A stretch of 64,000 nucleotides of DNA from Nothopassalora personata (lineage: Eukaryota > Ascomycota > Dothideomycetes > Mycosphaerellales > Mycosphaerellaceae): positions 3,100,001-3,164,000 of the forward strand of contig CM066288.1 in the NCBI GenBank assembly GCA_033816765.1. Reading direction: 5' to 3'. The position numbers and the translations under genes were made by a program. Positions within the stretch are counted from its first letter, which is position 1. Each line of letters begins with the position of its first letter. The notes beneath the pieces are model-generated. The model did no database searches. It was given only the letters and a program-made list of their open reading frames with translations, and was not told the DNA's origin. Positions 46,794 to 57,864 of this stretch are shown one piece after another.

Positions 46794-47284
46794 GGTTTTG
46801 GTGTGTGGTTGATGTGAGGCGGGTGAAAAGATAATGACAAACCCGGTAGGTCGTTTCGGTGAAGCAGAAGGAAGTCGACGAGTGGTGTCAAATCTGTTCG
46901 TGTGTCGAGGGGTGTTTGCTGGCGGAACTGGACATCAGATCAGAAAATAAGAAGTGGAGTGAGTGGGTCAAAGCGGGCGGAAGGCTGGACTTCAAAACGG
47001 AGCCTGTCGGTCTTCTTGTTTCTCTTGTGGCAACAGAAGGTTGCAAACGCTTACCTGTCAATCGCGTTGGTTGACTACGAGATTTCTTGTTCTGTGTTTG
47101 CGAAACTGGCCTGGCAACTTTTTTGTTCTTTCCACTTTGCCACACTTTCGGGCCGCAGTGCCGACGGCTCGACCACGTGTCACGAAAACCAATCAGATGC
47201 AACTGAATGCCATGTGCTTCACGAGAAGCATACGCAGACAACATGGGAACCATCTCTCGTCTACGTATCTACTTCACCTGTAGA
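46794..47284. other. Intergenic: zinc-knuckle gene promoter and F-box/WD40 3' flank
   Basis: No gene is recognised. Confidence 0.4.
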
Positions 47285-49037
47285 TCATGTGAAATCATAA
47301 ACAATTAAAGCCTGTGATCCTTGGTTTCGCTCCTTCAACACCACAACATTCTCATCATCAAATCCAACCCAACCACGAGTCAGCGTAAGCTCAGGTAGAT
47401 CATCACTGGCGTGTCCTAGTCCGCAACTTGGTGCTGTTGACCTTTTCGATATTGCTCGGCTGATCAGATCAGAGCCGGATTTGGAGGAGGTTCGAGAGTC
47501 GGGTCGATCGCGTTCGGGCTTGATTTGTACGCTCAAGTCGCCAGTCGCGAGTCGTTTCCTGGCTGTCGACGAGCCAAATCCTCCTTCCAACTCCCAAACA
47601 CGAAGCTCGTCCCCTCTCCTACTGACGGACACTGCCTTTCCGCGGCCACCTACGTGTGCTCCAGAAACGGAAGAGGTGTGGCCCCATAACCTGCTACCGG
47701 CACTTATAGCCAGCGACTCAGCTGTGGAAGCCACCAGGTACAGAGTCAATGTATTATCTGGGTGTGACACCAGTAGATAGGGATGAGTGTAGGATAGCGA
47801 TGTCGGCTTGGAATGGATATGCTTAAGCTCCAATGAGGCTGACGACCCGGCCGCGGGCGAATATGATGTCAGATGTTGTATGATCGGCCTGCTACTGAAA
47901 GCAAGAGGGCGGTAATGCTGATCGATTGCGGATGCCAGGCGCGAGTCGATGAGAGCGCCGTCGGGGTCGACTTTGACCTCCTGCAACCCCACAGTCCAGC
48001 CAGAGAGGTATGTCGGGAGGGTGTAGGCGACGCAAATAGTGATGGCCAAAGCGGATGTCCTTATAGACACAGAAAGTGGCGGCCAAACTGTGCGTGATCT
48101 CAAGGAGTGCAGCAATCGAGGAGGATCCAGTACAGCTTCGCCGACTTCCTTCGCAATTGGATCCGCAAATCGATAAAGTGAAAGGAGCTGGGTCGCGGTC
48201 ATTGTGAGCGCGTACGGCCATGACAAAGCCGTTGCGGATATCATTCCATTCGAGGAAGCTTCGTGGCCGTACTTGTGTGAGAAGGTGCTGGCCTCCTGGT
48301 TGAGTTCGTAGATGCTGAACGACCCATCTTCGAAACCGACGATGCTTCGGGTACTGCCGTTCGGCTGTGCTTGAGTGTCGATAGCCAAAGATGTTGGAGG
48401 ATTGCGCGATGCTGAGGCAGGAAGAGGTAGCTGCGCGATGAGGTGTCGCCCATCCTTGGTGGACCAGGCGCGCAGACCGTCTGACTCATTGACGGTATAT
48501 ACAACACCATCGTGCATCTGCACTAGCATCGGAGGTATCGGGGCCTCTTCTGCCACGGGTATCTCATTGACTGCGCAGCTACCTCTTGACCAGTTGTGTC
48601 GAAGCTTGTATTGCTTCTTCCAGTTTGTGCGGCCGCCGCTCTTGACCAGATGATCGTCGTCTAGCCATCTGGATGCTTTTGATGAGTAGTGTAAGCTGTC
48701 GTTTAGTGCTGGAAGGTCTCTGCGTCCTGGTAACCTGCTTGCTCGAGGACGCACAAAGCGATTGTAGTAGTGGTACTTCCAGAGTTGGCCGTCCCCTGCC
48801 AGCGTCTGGTATTTGCGTGAAAGTCTGCGAATTCAGCAAGGTCCATACAGTCTATGTGCCTTCGTGCGCGCACACATACCTTTGACACACTACGAGCTGG
48901 GACACGGGCAAGAAGGAGAGGACCTTGAGCAGGAGCTCATCGCTCAGTCTCGAGAAATGGTCCACCGAGGACGGTCTGCTGCGCTTGCTCGATGGAACAT
49001 CGCACGACTCCTCATCATCTCTTGGTCTCTTCACCAT
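47285..49037 (-). CDS. F-box and WD40-like protein (SCF substrate receptor)
   Basis: Exons 49037..48880 and 48824..47285 encode 565 residues; the 55-nt intron joins QLVVCQR to LSRKYQTLAGDGQLWKYHYYNRF. The F-box (about residues 28-75, FSRLSDELLLKVLSFLPVSQ then LWKYHYYNRFVRPR) should bind Skp1. The remainder has beta-propeller-like repeats: VQMHDGVVYTVNESDGLRAWSTKDG, STRSIVGFEDGSFSIYEL and SRLWGHTSSVSGAHVGGRGKAVSVSRRGDELRVWEL. The N-terminus is Lys/Arg-rich (VKRPRDDEE...SSKRSRP), suggesting nuclear localisation. It most likely recruits a phosphorylated substrate for ubiquitination, but the target is unknown and I do not assign a named orthologue. It diverges from sae2 across 328 bases. Confidence 0.82.
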
Positions 49038-49365
49038 GCTATGCGACCAAGAGCCTCAAGCGTTGTAATGCGGAAGAAATGTCGTGTATTTGGTTGCACC
49101 GCGACGCAATGACCATGGCACGTGCGCTTTCAGCAGAGCCGGATCCACAAAATGGATCGGGCCCAGGTTGCCGGGTTCACGAACGCGTCTAGACTCTAAG
49201 GCAACTCTGCCCGGACTTTGACATACCAATGTCAAGAACACTGCAATTCTGAGCGCTGCAAGGCATTAGCAGACGCGCGTGATTCTTCGATCTCCAATCT
49301 CTTGCCAAATACATCTCCGCGAGACTTTCTTCGCCACGCCTTCGAGATGTGGGTACTGTGCAATC
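49038..49365. promoter_or_regulatory. Divergent promoter between the F-box/WD40 gene and sae2
   Basis: The two starts are 328 bases apart. The sae2 frame is open upstream to another ATG at 49279, but the start at 49366 is preferred. No core promoter element is evident. Confidence 0.4.
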
Positions 49366-51516
49366 ATGGACAATACCACAGCAGATGATCATCAGACGAA
49401 GATCGAGCCGCCTTCTTGGGACTATGTAGGCCAGAGGCTGTATCGTCTTGACATACTGGAGGCCGAAAACAAATCTTTGCGAACCCAGATCGAAATCCTG
49501 GCCAAGAAACGGCAAGTTGACGAGAAGTACAACGGTGGCAAACATTCGGATGGAGCAGGCGAATTCGGGAGACACCAGACTGTCTCGAGTAGCGCCACTA
49601 TCCGAACGGATGAGCCAGATTCCATCGAAGGCTGGAAACGGAAGTATGACGAACTGCAGAAGGAGCACATCAGTCTTCGGGACAGACATGCCAGCTGCGA
49701 GCAGGAGATCAAGCTCAAGAATGACAAGCTTCACGAGGCGCGTGAGAGTGTGAGAGCATGGAAAGTGTATGCCGACAGGAGGGCCAGGGAGCGAGGTGCC
49801 AGAGGCACTCGGGATTCGCGACCTCCATCTCATGCTGGCCTCGAAGGCTCTGATGATACGACTACAACGCCTCGAGCAGTTCCAATCGTGCAGACCGAGC
49901 CTGAACCTGGTCGGGCTGAGACCGATTCTATCGCGCGCTCTGACTCTGTTGAGATCCCATCAAGTCCTCCGAAGCCCAAAGCCGGGCAACCCAGAGCTCC
50001 GCCTACGCTTTCGCCTACTCGCTTGGTGGCATCGCGGGTGACTTCAAGTCAGACGACAGTGGATGAAACTCAACAGACATCATCTATTGCAGCACCAGCA
50101 ATGCTCTCGAGCAGTGATAGCGAGCCTGTTGTTGTCTCAACTCGCTCTTTGAAGCGTAAGGCTCTGATGTCGGCTCCTGCTGGACCTGCCTCAAGACGCA
50201 TCAAGCAGGAGCCGAACTTTCCTGACACACCAATGCACATCAAATCAGAAGAAATTGACAGCTCTCACACCACGCCCACGCGGCCGATTCGCACGGAAAT
50301 GTCGGATCTCGACAGTGTCGGACCACTCATGATCACGCCACGCCAGCCGCACCGTAATAAGGACTTGCGCTCTCGCGCCACTTCTGAAGAGGCCGCCAGA
50401 CTTCCTCCCACGCTGACTAGAACTGCATCGTCATTTTCTGAGGGAGATACTGGTGCACGGGATGTGACTGCAGTTGCCAATACAGCTGCAGGTCGTCTCG
50501 CTGCTCCACAGGTCCGAGCTCAACCGCTAAGAGCGACTGCTTTACACGGCTCAAACCGATACTCTGGCAATGTACTGCGGCCGATCAGCAACAACATCTC
50601 GCCTGCGGCGGGATCGGGGCATGGTCGTACGAAGTCAAAAGCCAAGGTCAGACGCACTGGTGCCAAGGACAATGTCAACCTCCTGTCTGAGGCTGGTGAC
50701 TCCTCACCTGCGAAGTCAAAGCCTGGCACGAGTCCAAAGGGCCAGCCTGCGAGGGAAGCAGAAGCCGACCATCGGTTGGATGACATGTTAGCAACTCAAG
50801 ACCCTCCACGTGGTCAAACACCTGACCTGAGACGTGGTGATCGCCCACAGACAAGAAGCGGTCAACAGGCACGAGCCTCACCTCATTTGCCAACACCGGT
50901 GTCTGTGGTCAAGCGATATTCGCCTGCAAAACAGAGAAGCCCCGCGCAATTGCCACATGGAATACAGCAACCCCCACGCGACGTCAGACCAGAGGACGAA
51001 CATTTGCGCTTGAAGCATCTGAAGGAGCTGAAACTTGCAGACTTCAAGATCAATTCCAAGTACATGGGAACAGAATTCGCGTGGGCGGACACGCTTCGTG
51101 GCCGGGACCAGAGGCGTGGGTTGCACACATGCACTGACCCGACCTGCTGCGGCGGAGCGATGCAGAAGGCAATCGAGATGGCGGGTACTGAGCTTTCCGG
51201 CAAGACTGACCGTCAAGCCTTGGAGGCCTTCTTAGGCCCCAATTGGAAGGCAGAGATTGGAGCCTACAATGTGGAAAAGAGGAAAGAAGTCGTTAAGCAG
51301 TCCCACATTTTTTGCTTCTCTAACCAGCACGGTAAGCACAAAACAGCATTTCAGAGACGCAGCACGCCACCAGGATTCTGGAACACCGACTTCCCAACCA
51401 CTCAGGAAGACGAGGCAAACCGCGCGCAAGCGAAGGAAGCAGAGAGACGAGAGATTGAGCAGCGATATCGCGAGGCAATACGTGAAGGCGGACAATGGAA
51501 GTTTCGCGACGAATAG
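49366..51516 (+). CDS. sae2: Sae2/CtIP/Ctp1 DNA end-resection factor
   Basis: Single exon, 716 residues from ATG 49366. Sae2/CtIP stimulates the Mre11 nuclease to start resection of double-strand breaks. The N-terminus is a predicted coiled coil (about residues 20-45 and 90-145: YRLDILEAENKSLRTQIEIL, then KYDELQKEHISLRDRH), expected to oligomerise. A long Ser/Thr/Pro-rich disordered middle contains many SP/TP sites, consistent with CDK control. The conserved C-terminal domain (about 545-700) has LADFKINSKYMGTEFAWADTLRGRDQRRGLHTC, the TCTDPTCCGG cysteine cluster, and TPPGFWNTDFPTTQEDE, the family hallmark. Size is larger than yeast Sae2 and similar to other filamentous ascomycetes. Confidence 0.9.
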   Translation: MDNTTADDHQTKIEPPSWDYVGQRLYRLDILEAENKSLRTQIEILAKKRQVDEKYNGGKHSDGAGEFGRHQTVSSSATIRTDEPDSIEGWKRKYDELQKEHISLRDRHASCEQEIKLKNDKLHEARESVRAWKVYADRRARERGARGTRDSRPPSHAGLEGSDDTTTTPRAVPIVQTEPEPGRAETDSIARSDSVEIPSSPPKPKAGQPRAPPTLSPTRLVASRVTSSQTTVDETQQTSSIAAPAMLSSSDSEPVVVSTRSLKRKALMSAPAGPASRRIKQEPNFPDTPMHIKSEEIDSSHTTPTRPIRTEMSDLDSVGPLMITPRQPHRNKDLRSRATSEEAARLPPTLTRTASSFSEGDTGARDVTAVANTAAGRLAAPQVRAQPLRATALHGSNRYSGNVLRPISNNISPAAGSGHGRTKSKAKVRRTGAKDNVNLLSEAGDSSPAKSKPGTSPKGQPAREAEADHRLDDMLATQDPPRGQTPDLRRGDRPQTRSGQQARASPHLPTPVSVVKRYSPAKQRSPAQLPHGIQQPPRDVRPEDEHLRLKHLKELKLADFKINSKYMGTEFAWADTLRGRDQRRGLHTCTDPTCCGGAMQKAIEMAGTELSGKTDRQALEAFLGPNWKAEIGAYNVEKRKEVVKQSHIFCFSNQHGKHKTAFQRRSTPPGFWNTDFPTTQEDEANRAQAKEAERREIEQRYREAIREGGQWKFRDE

Positions 51517-51904
51517 CTTACGACAGCGATCAGAATGCACAGCACTACAGCATGGCATGTTCGCTCAATACGATGTACAGAACCGAATATCATTGGTAAA
51601 ATATCATTTTCGGGTATCGTACTCAATAAGAGCTGCCTCTACCGACCGTCATGACGCCGACCATCACCTCATCAAGCGAGGCGTTCGTGATAGCACACAA
51701 GAAGACCAAATTCTATCCATCGTAAGGTCATGTCCTCGAAGACAACCAGCGACAAAAAGAGCATACACCGACCCACATCGCTCACATAGCGTGCCAGCAG
51801 GAGCCAAAAGCTTCTCCCCCGAGGGCCGAACATCTCCCCTCAATCTGGTGCCACCAACGCCCATACCATAATCCGACATCACCACAACACCACTCGTACA
51901 GTTA
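51517..51904. other. Convergent 3' flanks of sae2 and the bHLH gene
   Basis: Two genes end toward each other here. No gene is seen. Confidence 0.4.
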
Positions 51905-52891
51905 TTACTTGGCATAGGCACCGCACCACCTCTCAAGATCTTCCAAGCTCGACCTCAAAGCATTTACCTCCATCTTCAACGCTGCGTTCTCCTTTCCCAG
52001 CGCGCCAATATGTTCAATCGCGCCATTCAAAATCTCACACTTGCTCGGCTTGACACCCTCGCCCATTCCATCACCAGACTTGCTCGCGCCAGCAGGTCGC
52101 TTCGATGCTAGCGATGGGACGTTCTGCCTTAGCTTGTCGAGATGTGCGTTAAGATTCTCGCGATATCGGCGCTCGACAGCAGTGTGTGGGATGCGCTGGC
52201 GCTTGCGGCCACGAGGCTTTGTATTCTCGTGGAGGTGTTCGGTCTGGCCTGGAATATACTCGTCGTCTTCGTCCTCACTGCCAGAGCGTTTGACGGATGG
52301 AGTGCCGCAGGCTCCCATAATGGTGCTTCTGCGCGGACGCGGCTCTGGCGCCGTGATGGACCGGATGAGGTTCGGTCGATCCTCCTTGATCGCCACAGGC
52401 TCTCGAGCTTTAGCGTACGAGGGATGAGGACTGATGCCATCGTGGGAGCTTTGTGGGCTCTGTGCCGAAGATGGAAGCTGGTCATGAGTAGCACGAGGTG
52501 GGAGACTGAGATGATGACTGTGATTGCTGGTATGGCGCATGTTGTGAAAGCCATCTATGGGGTCGTTCGGGAAACCGCCGGTAGCGGTTGAGGGAGTGCC
52601 GATTTCCATGTCGGAGCCCCAATTAGAGTCTTGGACGTATCCATCCATTGGTGGAGAGATGAGGCCTCCATTAAAGGACGGTTCGTACTCGCCAGAGAAC
52701 CTCATGTCCATCTCGTGGACACTTCCTAGGTTTGAGCCGTGGCCGTCCGGCCAGTAGTGGTGGTTAATCGCTGGCAGAGACATTTGGTGGTAGTGCTGCC
52801 GTCGCCATACGTCGTTCATGCCGTTTGAGGTCCCGTCGTGAAACGGCAGCGCCGAGAAAGACGCGCCTCCTGGTGAATAAGTGGCGGTCAT
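51905..52891 (-). CDS. bHLH transcription factor with SREBP-type Tyr
   Basis: Single exon, 328 residues. The bHLH lies in the C-terminal third: the basic region GRKRQRIPHTAVERRYRENL starts near residue 225, then helix 1 (NAHLDKLRQNVPSL), a Gly/Ser/Lys loop, helix 2 (SKCEILNGAIEHIGALGKEN), and a coiled continuation (AALKMEVNALRSSLEDLERW). The basic region has Tyr in ERRYRE, the substitution typical of SREBP factors, which allows binding to SRE as well as E-box DNA. There are no membrane helices, so it is not a membrane-bound SREBP. The N-terminal part is Pro/Ser/His/Gly-rich and probably disordered. Target genes are unknown. Confidence 0.88.
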   Translation of the reverse strand: MTATYSPGGASFSALPFHDGTSNGMNDVWRRQHYHQMSLPAINHHYWPDGHGSNLGSVHEMDMRFSGEYEPSFNGGLISPPMDGYVQDSNWGSDMEIGTPSTATGGFPNDPIDGFHNMRHTSNHSHHLSLPPRATHDQLPSSAQSPQSSHDGISPHPSYAKAREPVAIKEDRPNLIRSITAPEPRPRRSTIMGACGTPSVKRSGSEDEDDEYIPGQTEHLHENTKPRGRKRQRIPHTAVERRYRENLNAHLDKLRQNVPSLASKRPAGASKSGDGMGEGVKPSKCEILNGAIEHIGALGKENAALKMEVNALRSSLEDLERWCGAYAK

Positions 52892-54202
52892 GGAGCAGAA
52901 TTTTCAGAGTTGACTTTCACGAGGGCAAGGATTGTCGTAGCTTGAGAAGGGTTGAAGTGCGGCTGAAAATCTCAAGTGTTTCGGCTTCGAGAAAAGTCAG
53001 TTTGCGCAAAGGCATGCTTACGATCACTTTTGTAAACTGTCCTGTGTGAGATCCATTTACATGATAAAGTTACCACGGGCGCAAGTCAGGGCCCGAATCA
53101 TCAGCTGGGACCCAGAAGCCTTGACAGCAGCCAGGCAGAGCAGCAAGTCTGCGGCCACACCGGTAGTCTTGAGCTACACAAGACCAGCCTTTCAGCAAGC
53201 CTCCGAAGAGGAACCCTCCATAACACAACGGTAACGTTTTCAATTGCCCGAAGACTCACAGTGGTACCACAGTTACGGATCATCCTTCCTGGCAATGTAT
53301 CATGTTGGGTATAGTGTCTGTGTCTGCAGCTGGATAGGCATTCAGGGCCAGAGCAGTCTGCAACTTTTTGGTTCGTCAGATCGTATACATGGCGGTTTGT
53401 ACCACTACACTTCGCTGCTTTCAGCAACGGGGAACACAACTTACTCATTCGCAATTGGTCGGATACGAATCGGGATCCCGATCATGCAGCCTCGACACGT
53501 GGGACTCCGAGACGTCCTGTGGCTGCACATTCAACGCTACTCCCTTGCCGGGGCGAACCGCACAGCCAAAGCTGAGAGAGTGGCTTGAGATTGCACGGTA
53601 GCAAACACAGCGTGGCAAGCAAGCACGCTATCAAGCGTCCGCACTTCCCACCGATTTGGTGCCGGATCCTGCAGGTTGTGTCGTGCGAAACGAGTGCGCA
53701 GAACGTTCTCCTTGTTTTCCCATCTAGTCAACATGATGTCTTGGCGCAGCAAGCCATCATGCGGGGCACAGAGACTGAAGCTTGCTGAGAAGGCCGGGGC
53801 TTCTTCCCAGCATCGCGCGGCACCCCCTCATGAATGGTCGGTCGAAATCGAAATTAGGAGTGATTTGCTTTTGGAAAAAGCACTGCATGGCATCGCAGTT
53901 CGGCCGTACTCCGCTGCACTGCCATCGGCTCGAGAGCGCGAGTTGCGCAGGCTGCGAAGGCAGAAGAGTCCTGCGTGGCAGGACCACCGAACGTGACGAT
54001 GCCACCTACCAGAGAGAAGGATGGCCTAGAGGTTTGAGAAGCATCTGGGATGCGATCGTGGACATGGCACAGCATTACTTGGACTTGCTCTGTTGTCCAG
54101 TAGTCATCATGCAAGAGGCAAGTATCCAATGCACTGTCTCGCGTAACAGCTGCGGCAAAGCAAGTTGATCCCAACGTTTCTTACCACGTCGTCGTGATTC
54201 TC
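52892..54202. other. 1.3 kb gene-free stretch
   Basis: It contains the bHLH promoter and the 3' flank of the inhibitor gene. Several frames of 60-128 codons overlap on both strands, but none carries a domain. Confidence 0.4.
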
Positions 54203-54621
54203 TTAGACGTTGATGCTCATCGTTTGATCTTCTTCGATCAGGACCTTGTGCTCTGATGCCATGGCTTCGATGCTCTCCAGTACCGCCTTCGATGTCTTGC
54301 ATGCAAAGCCGGCGATCAAATTGTACTCATGCGTCTGTTGACAGGTTAGCGAACGAGATCCAGCAACTACCCAATTTCGCCTAGCGAGACTTGCAATAAC
54401 GCCACCCTGAAGAGCATGTCAGCTGCACGCTCGACGACGACGACAAACGCCTTGGTGATACTCACCGCATCAAGGACGGCCTTCTTCGCGTCTTCCAGAA
54501 CCTTGGCCGGTGTATCTTTGGGATACGAGACAATGTATGGCTTGAGCGGCTGCTGTTGCGTTGTGGCGAGAGCGAAGACGGCGAACGCGAGGAGGAGGAA
54601 GATGTTGAATGTGAACTTCAT
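54203..54621 (-). CDS. Secreted I9-type (subtilisin propeptide-like) proteinase inhibitor
   Basis: Three exons, 54621..54466, 54406..54395 and 54334..54203, encode 99 residues. Residues 1-19 (MKFTFNIFLLLAFAVFALA) form a signal peptide. The mature part is a stand-alone inhibitor I9 domain: PYIVSYPKDTPAKVLEDAKKAV, then DAGGVITHEYNLIAGFACK and SEHKVLIEEDQTMSINV. Such domains inhibit or chaperone subtilases; yeast Pbi2 is a vacuolar example, while this one has a secretion signal. The middle exon is only 12 nt and codes for GGVI. The intron after it uses a GC donor (GCAAGT). The exon order is set by the conserved DAGGxITHEY motif. Reading through the first intron would instead stop after 37 unrelated residues. 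Confidence 0.85.
54335..54394 (-). other. GC-AG intron after a 12-nt microexon
   Basis: The microexon 54395..54406 (GGT GGC GTT ATT) is followed by GCAAGT. A CGCTAACC branch site lies 13 bases before the CAACAG acceptor. Confidence 0.75.
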
Positions 54622-55489
54622 GATGACTGGATGCAAGTTGTTGTTATTCCGTGCAGCAGCACAGCGCTAACTCTGAAAGTTGATCGATATTTGTAGGTGG
54701 GAAGAAGAACACAAAGGCTACAGTAGGAGGAGGTAGGCAAGACATGATCGTGAATGCGACCAGCAAGGTTTCTACGTCATTAGCTCGCCCGGGTTTCGAG
54801 ACGGAAAGAGCCGGCCGCGTGATCTGCGTACTGGTAGGATTCGCTAGTTTCGACCACCTTCACACCGCACGACCACCACCCATCTGCACATCAACAGAGC
54901 CACCACACATACGTCGAACTGGCCACTGCGCCTCAAAACAACACATCTCAGGTTAGTCCATACTTCAGGGCATTCCAGGACACATCGCACGCAGCGGGCG
55001 GCACCGAGCAACCGGCAAGAGCGCCGACGTGCGCACAGCGGCGTCGCGAGTGCGCGGCATTCGCGAAGCACCCTCGAATACCCATCAAGTCGTTCACAAG
55101 TTGGTCTGAGACAGGCGGGTGGCGTTACTCGGCAGCAGGAGCGGAGATCCTGAGCTGTAATATCAGCGGGCAGAAAGAGCTCAGGACATCTAAGGCGCTC
55201 GGAGCGCAGAGGCCTTGCGCGTTGGCTGGTGACAAAGACGGCGCGGCCAAAGAAACGTAGCTAGCAACCAGTCACTACACTGTTGCCATATCGTCCGTCA
55301 CAAGGACTGCTCTTACATTGATCCGCTCGCAAGGCGGACCCACTGCTCGTGGCAGCAACCACGTCTCTGCAGCACGTGCTGTGGCTGGCTCTTCGGCTGC
55401 CTCTCTGTCTTCTGTTGGACTCAATTGCAGCTCCATAGTTAGCTTTTTCTGCGTCGTGAAGTCTTTCATATCCTTCGCGTGAAGTCATC
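54622..55489. other. Intergenic: inhibitor-gene and pcf11 promoters
   Basis: The genes diverge here. The CA-rich stretch at 54855-54950 looks like a transcribed leader, but no coding exon was found. Confidence 0.4.
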
Positions 55490-57663
55490 ATGTCTTCCAG
55501 ATCGCCGCGAGGCTCAATGTCAGGTGCTTCATCGTCCGCAGAAGTGGCCGCAGACTTTGAGGATGCATTGAAAGACCTGCAAGGCAACAACAGATACGAG
55601 ATTAGCAACCTCACCATCATCGCGAAGGAGAATACAGAGCATGCGCAAGCTATCTCGAAAGTCCTCGAGAACCACATCAAAACGGTAAGGGGTCGACGCA
55701 TCACGTGACATTCAGCCTTGGAATCAAAGCATTGAAGTGCTAACATCGAAGCAGACTCCAGCAAGCCGCAAATTACCTGCTTTCTACGTGCTAGACAGCA
55801 TTGTCAAGAATGTGGGGACGCCATACACCGTCTACCTTGGTCGCGACCTATACAGAACATTCATGGATGCCTACACACTGGTTGATGGCACAACGAGAAA
55901 AGCGATGGAAGGTCTGATGGAGACGTGGAAAGAACCAGTCCCAGGCTCTATAGATCCGCGCCCTGTATTCCCTCTGGAGACTGTTCGACCTATTGAGAAT
56001 GCTCTGATCAAAGCCAGGACTGCCGTGCTTCAGAGCAGACAACCTCAAATGCCGTACCAAGGTAACGTGCCAACACCGCCACAGCACAATGGGCAGTTTC
56101 CAACGCCGCTGCACCCACTTCCAACTCAGCCGTATCAGGCCTATGGTCAACCACAGGTACTTGAAGTCACGCCTTCTCGCTTCAAACCTATGCTGACGTC
56201 AGATCCAGCCAACTCCACAGCAGCCTCATTATGGATCCCAACCTCCGCCTCAAGCACAACCACAGCCACCCTCTCATGATGTGGAGGGCGTCAAGCGAGA
56301 CATTCAGGCACTGATACCAAGATTCCAACAACTACTTGCTAGCAACCCTAGCGAGTGCCGGTTTCAGGTGCAGCTCGGCGCTCTCCAACAACTGCTCAGC
56401 CTACTACAAAACCGAGCGCTCAGTCCTCCAGAGTTCCAAGCAGTGCGCAATCAAGTCACCACCCTATCAGCACAAATTCCAGCGCAGCAGCCGGCACCTC
56501 TTACGCCACAGCCGCCTGCGCCAACTCCTCAGTGGCAACAGCCTGTGGCAGCGCCCGTCGCTCCGCATTATCAATCTCAACAACAAGCTCAGTATCCGAA
56601 CGCCCCGTTTCCATTCTGTATGCCGCCTCAGCTCCTACCTCAAGCTAATGCAGCTCCGCCAGCCATGACACCGTCCGCGCTCAGCAACCTGCAAGCTCTT
56701 CTGGCCAACGTACAGAAGCCGACTACGCCACAGATGCGCGAAACGGTACCAGAGATCCGTAATGCTACCCACTCACAGCTTCATGCTGTTCAGAACCACG
56801 CGGCCGCAGCACCGAATGCGAATGGTCCAGCAGATTTGCTGGCTGCATTATCAAAAGCAGGCATCATCAACACAGCGCCATCAGCATCAGTGTCAATACC
56901 TTCCGTACCAGTCACTGTCACTGCACCGCCAAATCTCGACTTTCTAAAGTCCCTCCAAAGCATTCTACCACCCGTGCAAGGTGGCACCCCGACACAGATG
57001 CCGAGCGTACCACCCGTACAGACGATAACTGCAGCCTCTCTCAAAGTCCATCGACCGGAGTTGGTAAATGCACTTTATGATGCGCAACCGAATCAGTGTA
57101 CTCAGTGCGGACGACGTTTCCTCGCTACCGATGAAGGCCGAAAGAAAAAGAGCCGACACCTCGATTGGCACTTTCGGGCCAACCAGCGCATAGCTGACCC
57201 AAACACCAATCGAGGTCATCATCGAAACTGGTACGTGGATGAGATGGAGTGGATCAAGCACAGTGAGTTTGATCCATCTACCACGACTGCAACCGCACAA
57301 GACGTGGAGGCGGCGGCTAAAGCCAGGGACGACCCGCAGCAGAAGTCAGTACGGGCTCCTGCAGGGATGACGAAGAACACCTGCAACATCTGTCAGGAGG
57401 ACATGAACAGTCGATACTCGGATGAGCTTCAGGATTGGATATTCGCCAACGCTACGGTGCACAATGGGAGGATCGTGCATGCGACTTGTTTGGCCGAGAT
57501 GACGAAGCCTGCTCTAGGTAGTTCAACGGCTGGATCGCTGGCTGCAGTGCTTGCGAATGTCGGTGGTGGTGGATATAGAGAGCGGAGTGCTACTCCAGAC
57601 TCACTTAAGAGGAAAGCAGAGACATCGATGGATGGTGGAGGAGCGCGTTTGAAGATGGGATAG
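55490..57663 (+). CDS. pcf11: Pcf11, cleavage factor IA / transcription termination factor
   Basis: Exons 55490..55684, 55755..56156 and 56209..57663 encode 683 residues. Pcf11 binds the Ser2-phosphorylated RNA polymerase II tail and links 3'-end cleavage to termination in the nucleus. The N-terminal CID (about residues 20-150) has DFEDALKDLQGNNRYEISNLTIIAKEN, KLPAFYVLDSIVKNVGTPY and RPVFPLETVRPIE. A Pro/Gln-rich middle contains a helical segment (IQALIPRFQQLL). Two Cys/His zinc modules flank the Clp1-binding region: CTQCGRRFLATDEGRKKKSRHLDWH (near 494) and CNICQEDMNSRYSDELQDWIF with HATC (near 590). Both introns are GT-AG (70 and 52 nt). It lies 201 bases upstream of pop8 on the same strand. 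Confidence 0.94.
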
Positions 57664-57864
57664 GGTCACGGAATAGGCCCTGTTGCTTCTGCTACCATAC
57701 TGCATTCAGCGAGCTCGGCGTTGGTGGTTATACTGCACTAGAAATGCGATACTAGATCGCTCCTGCATGAAATCAGACACCAAATCAAGCGCGTGGTCCG
57801 TGCACGCATCTTACACCTCGAACCTCCTCCCCTCGTGCTTGCCTCAACACGACACAACACCAAA

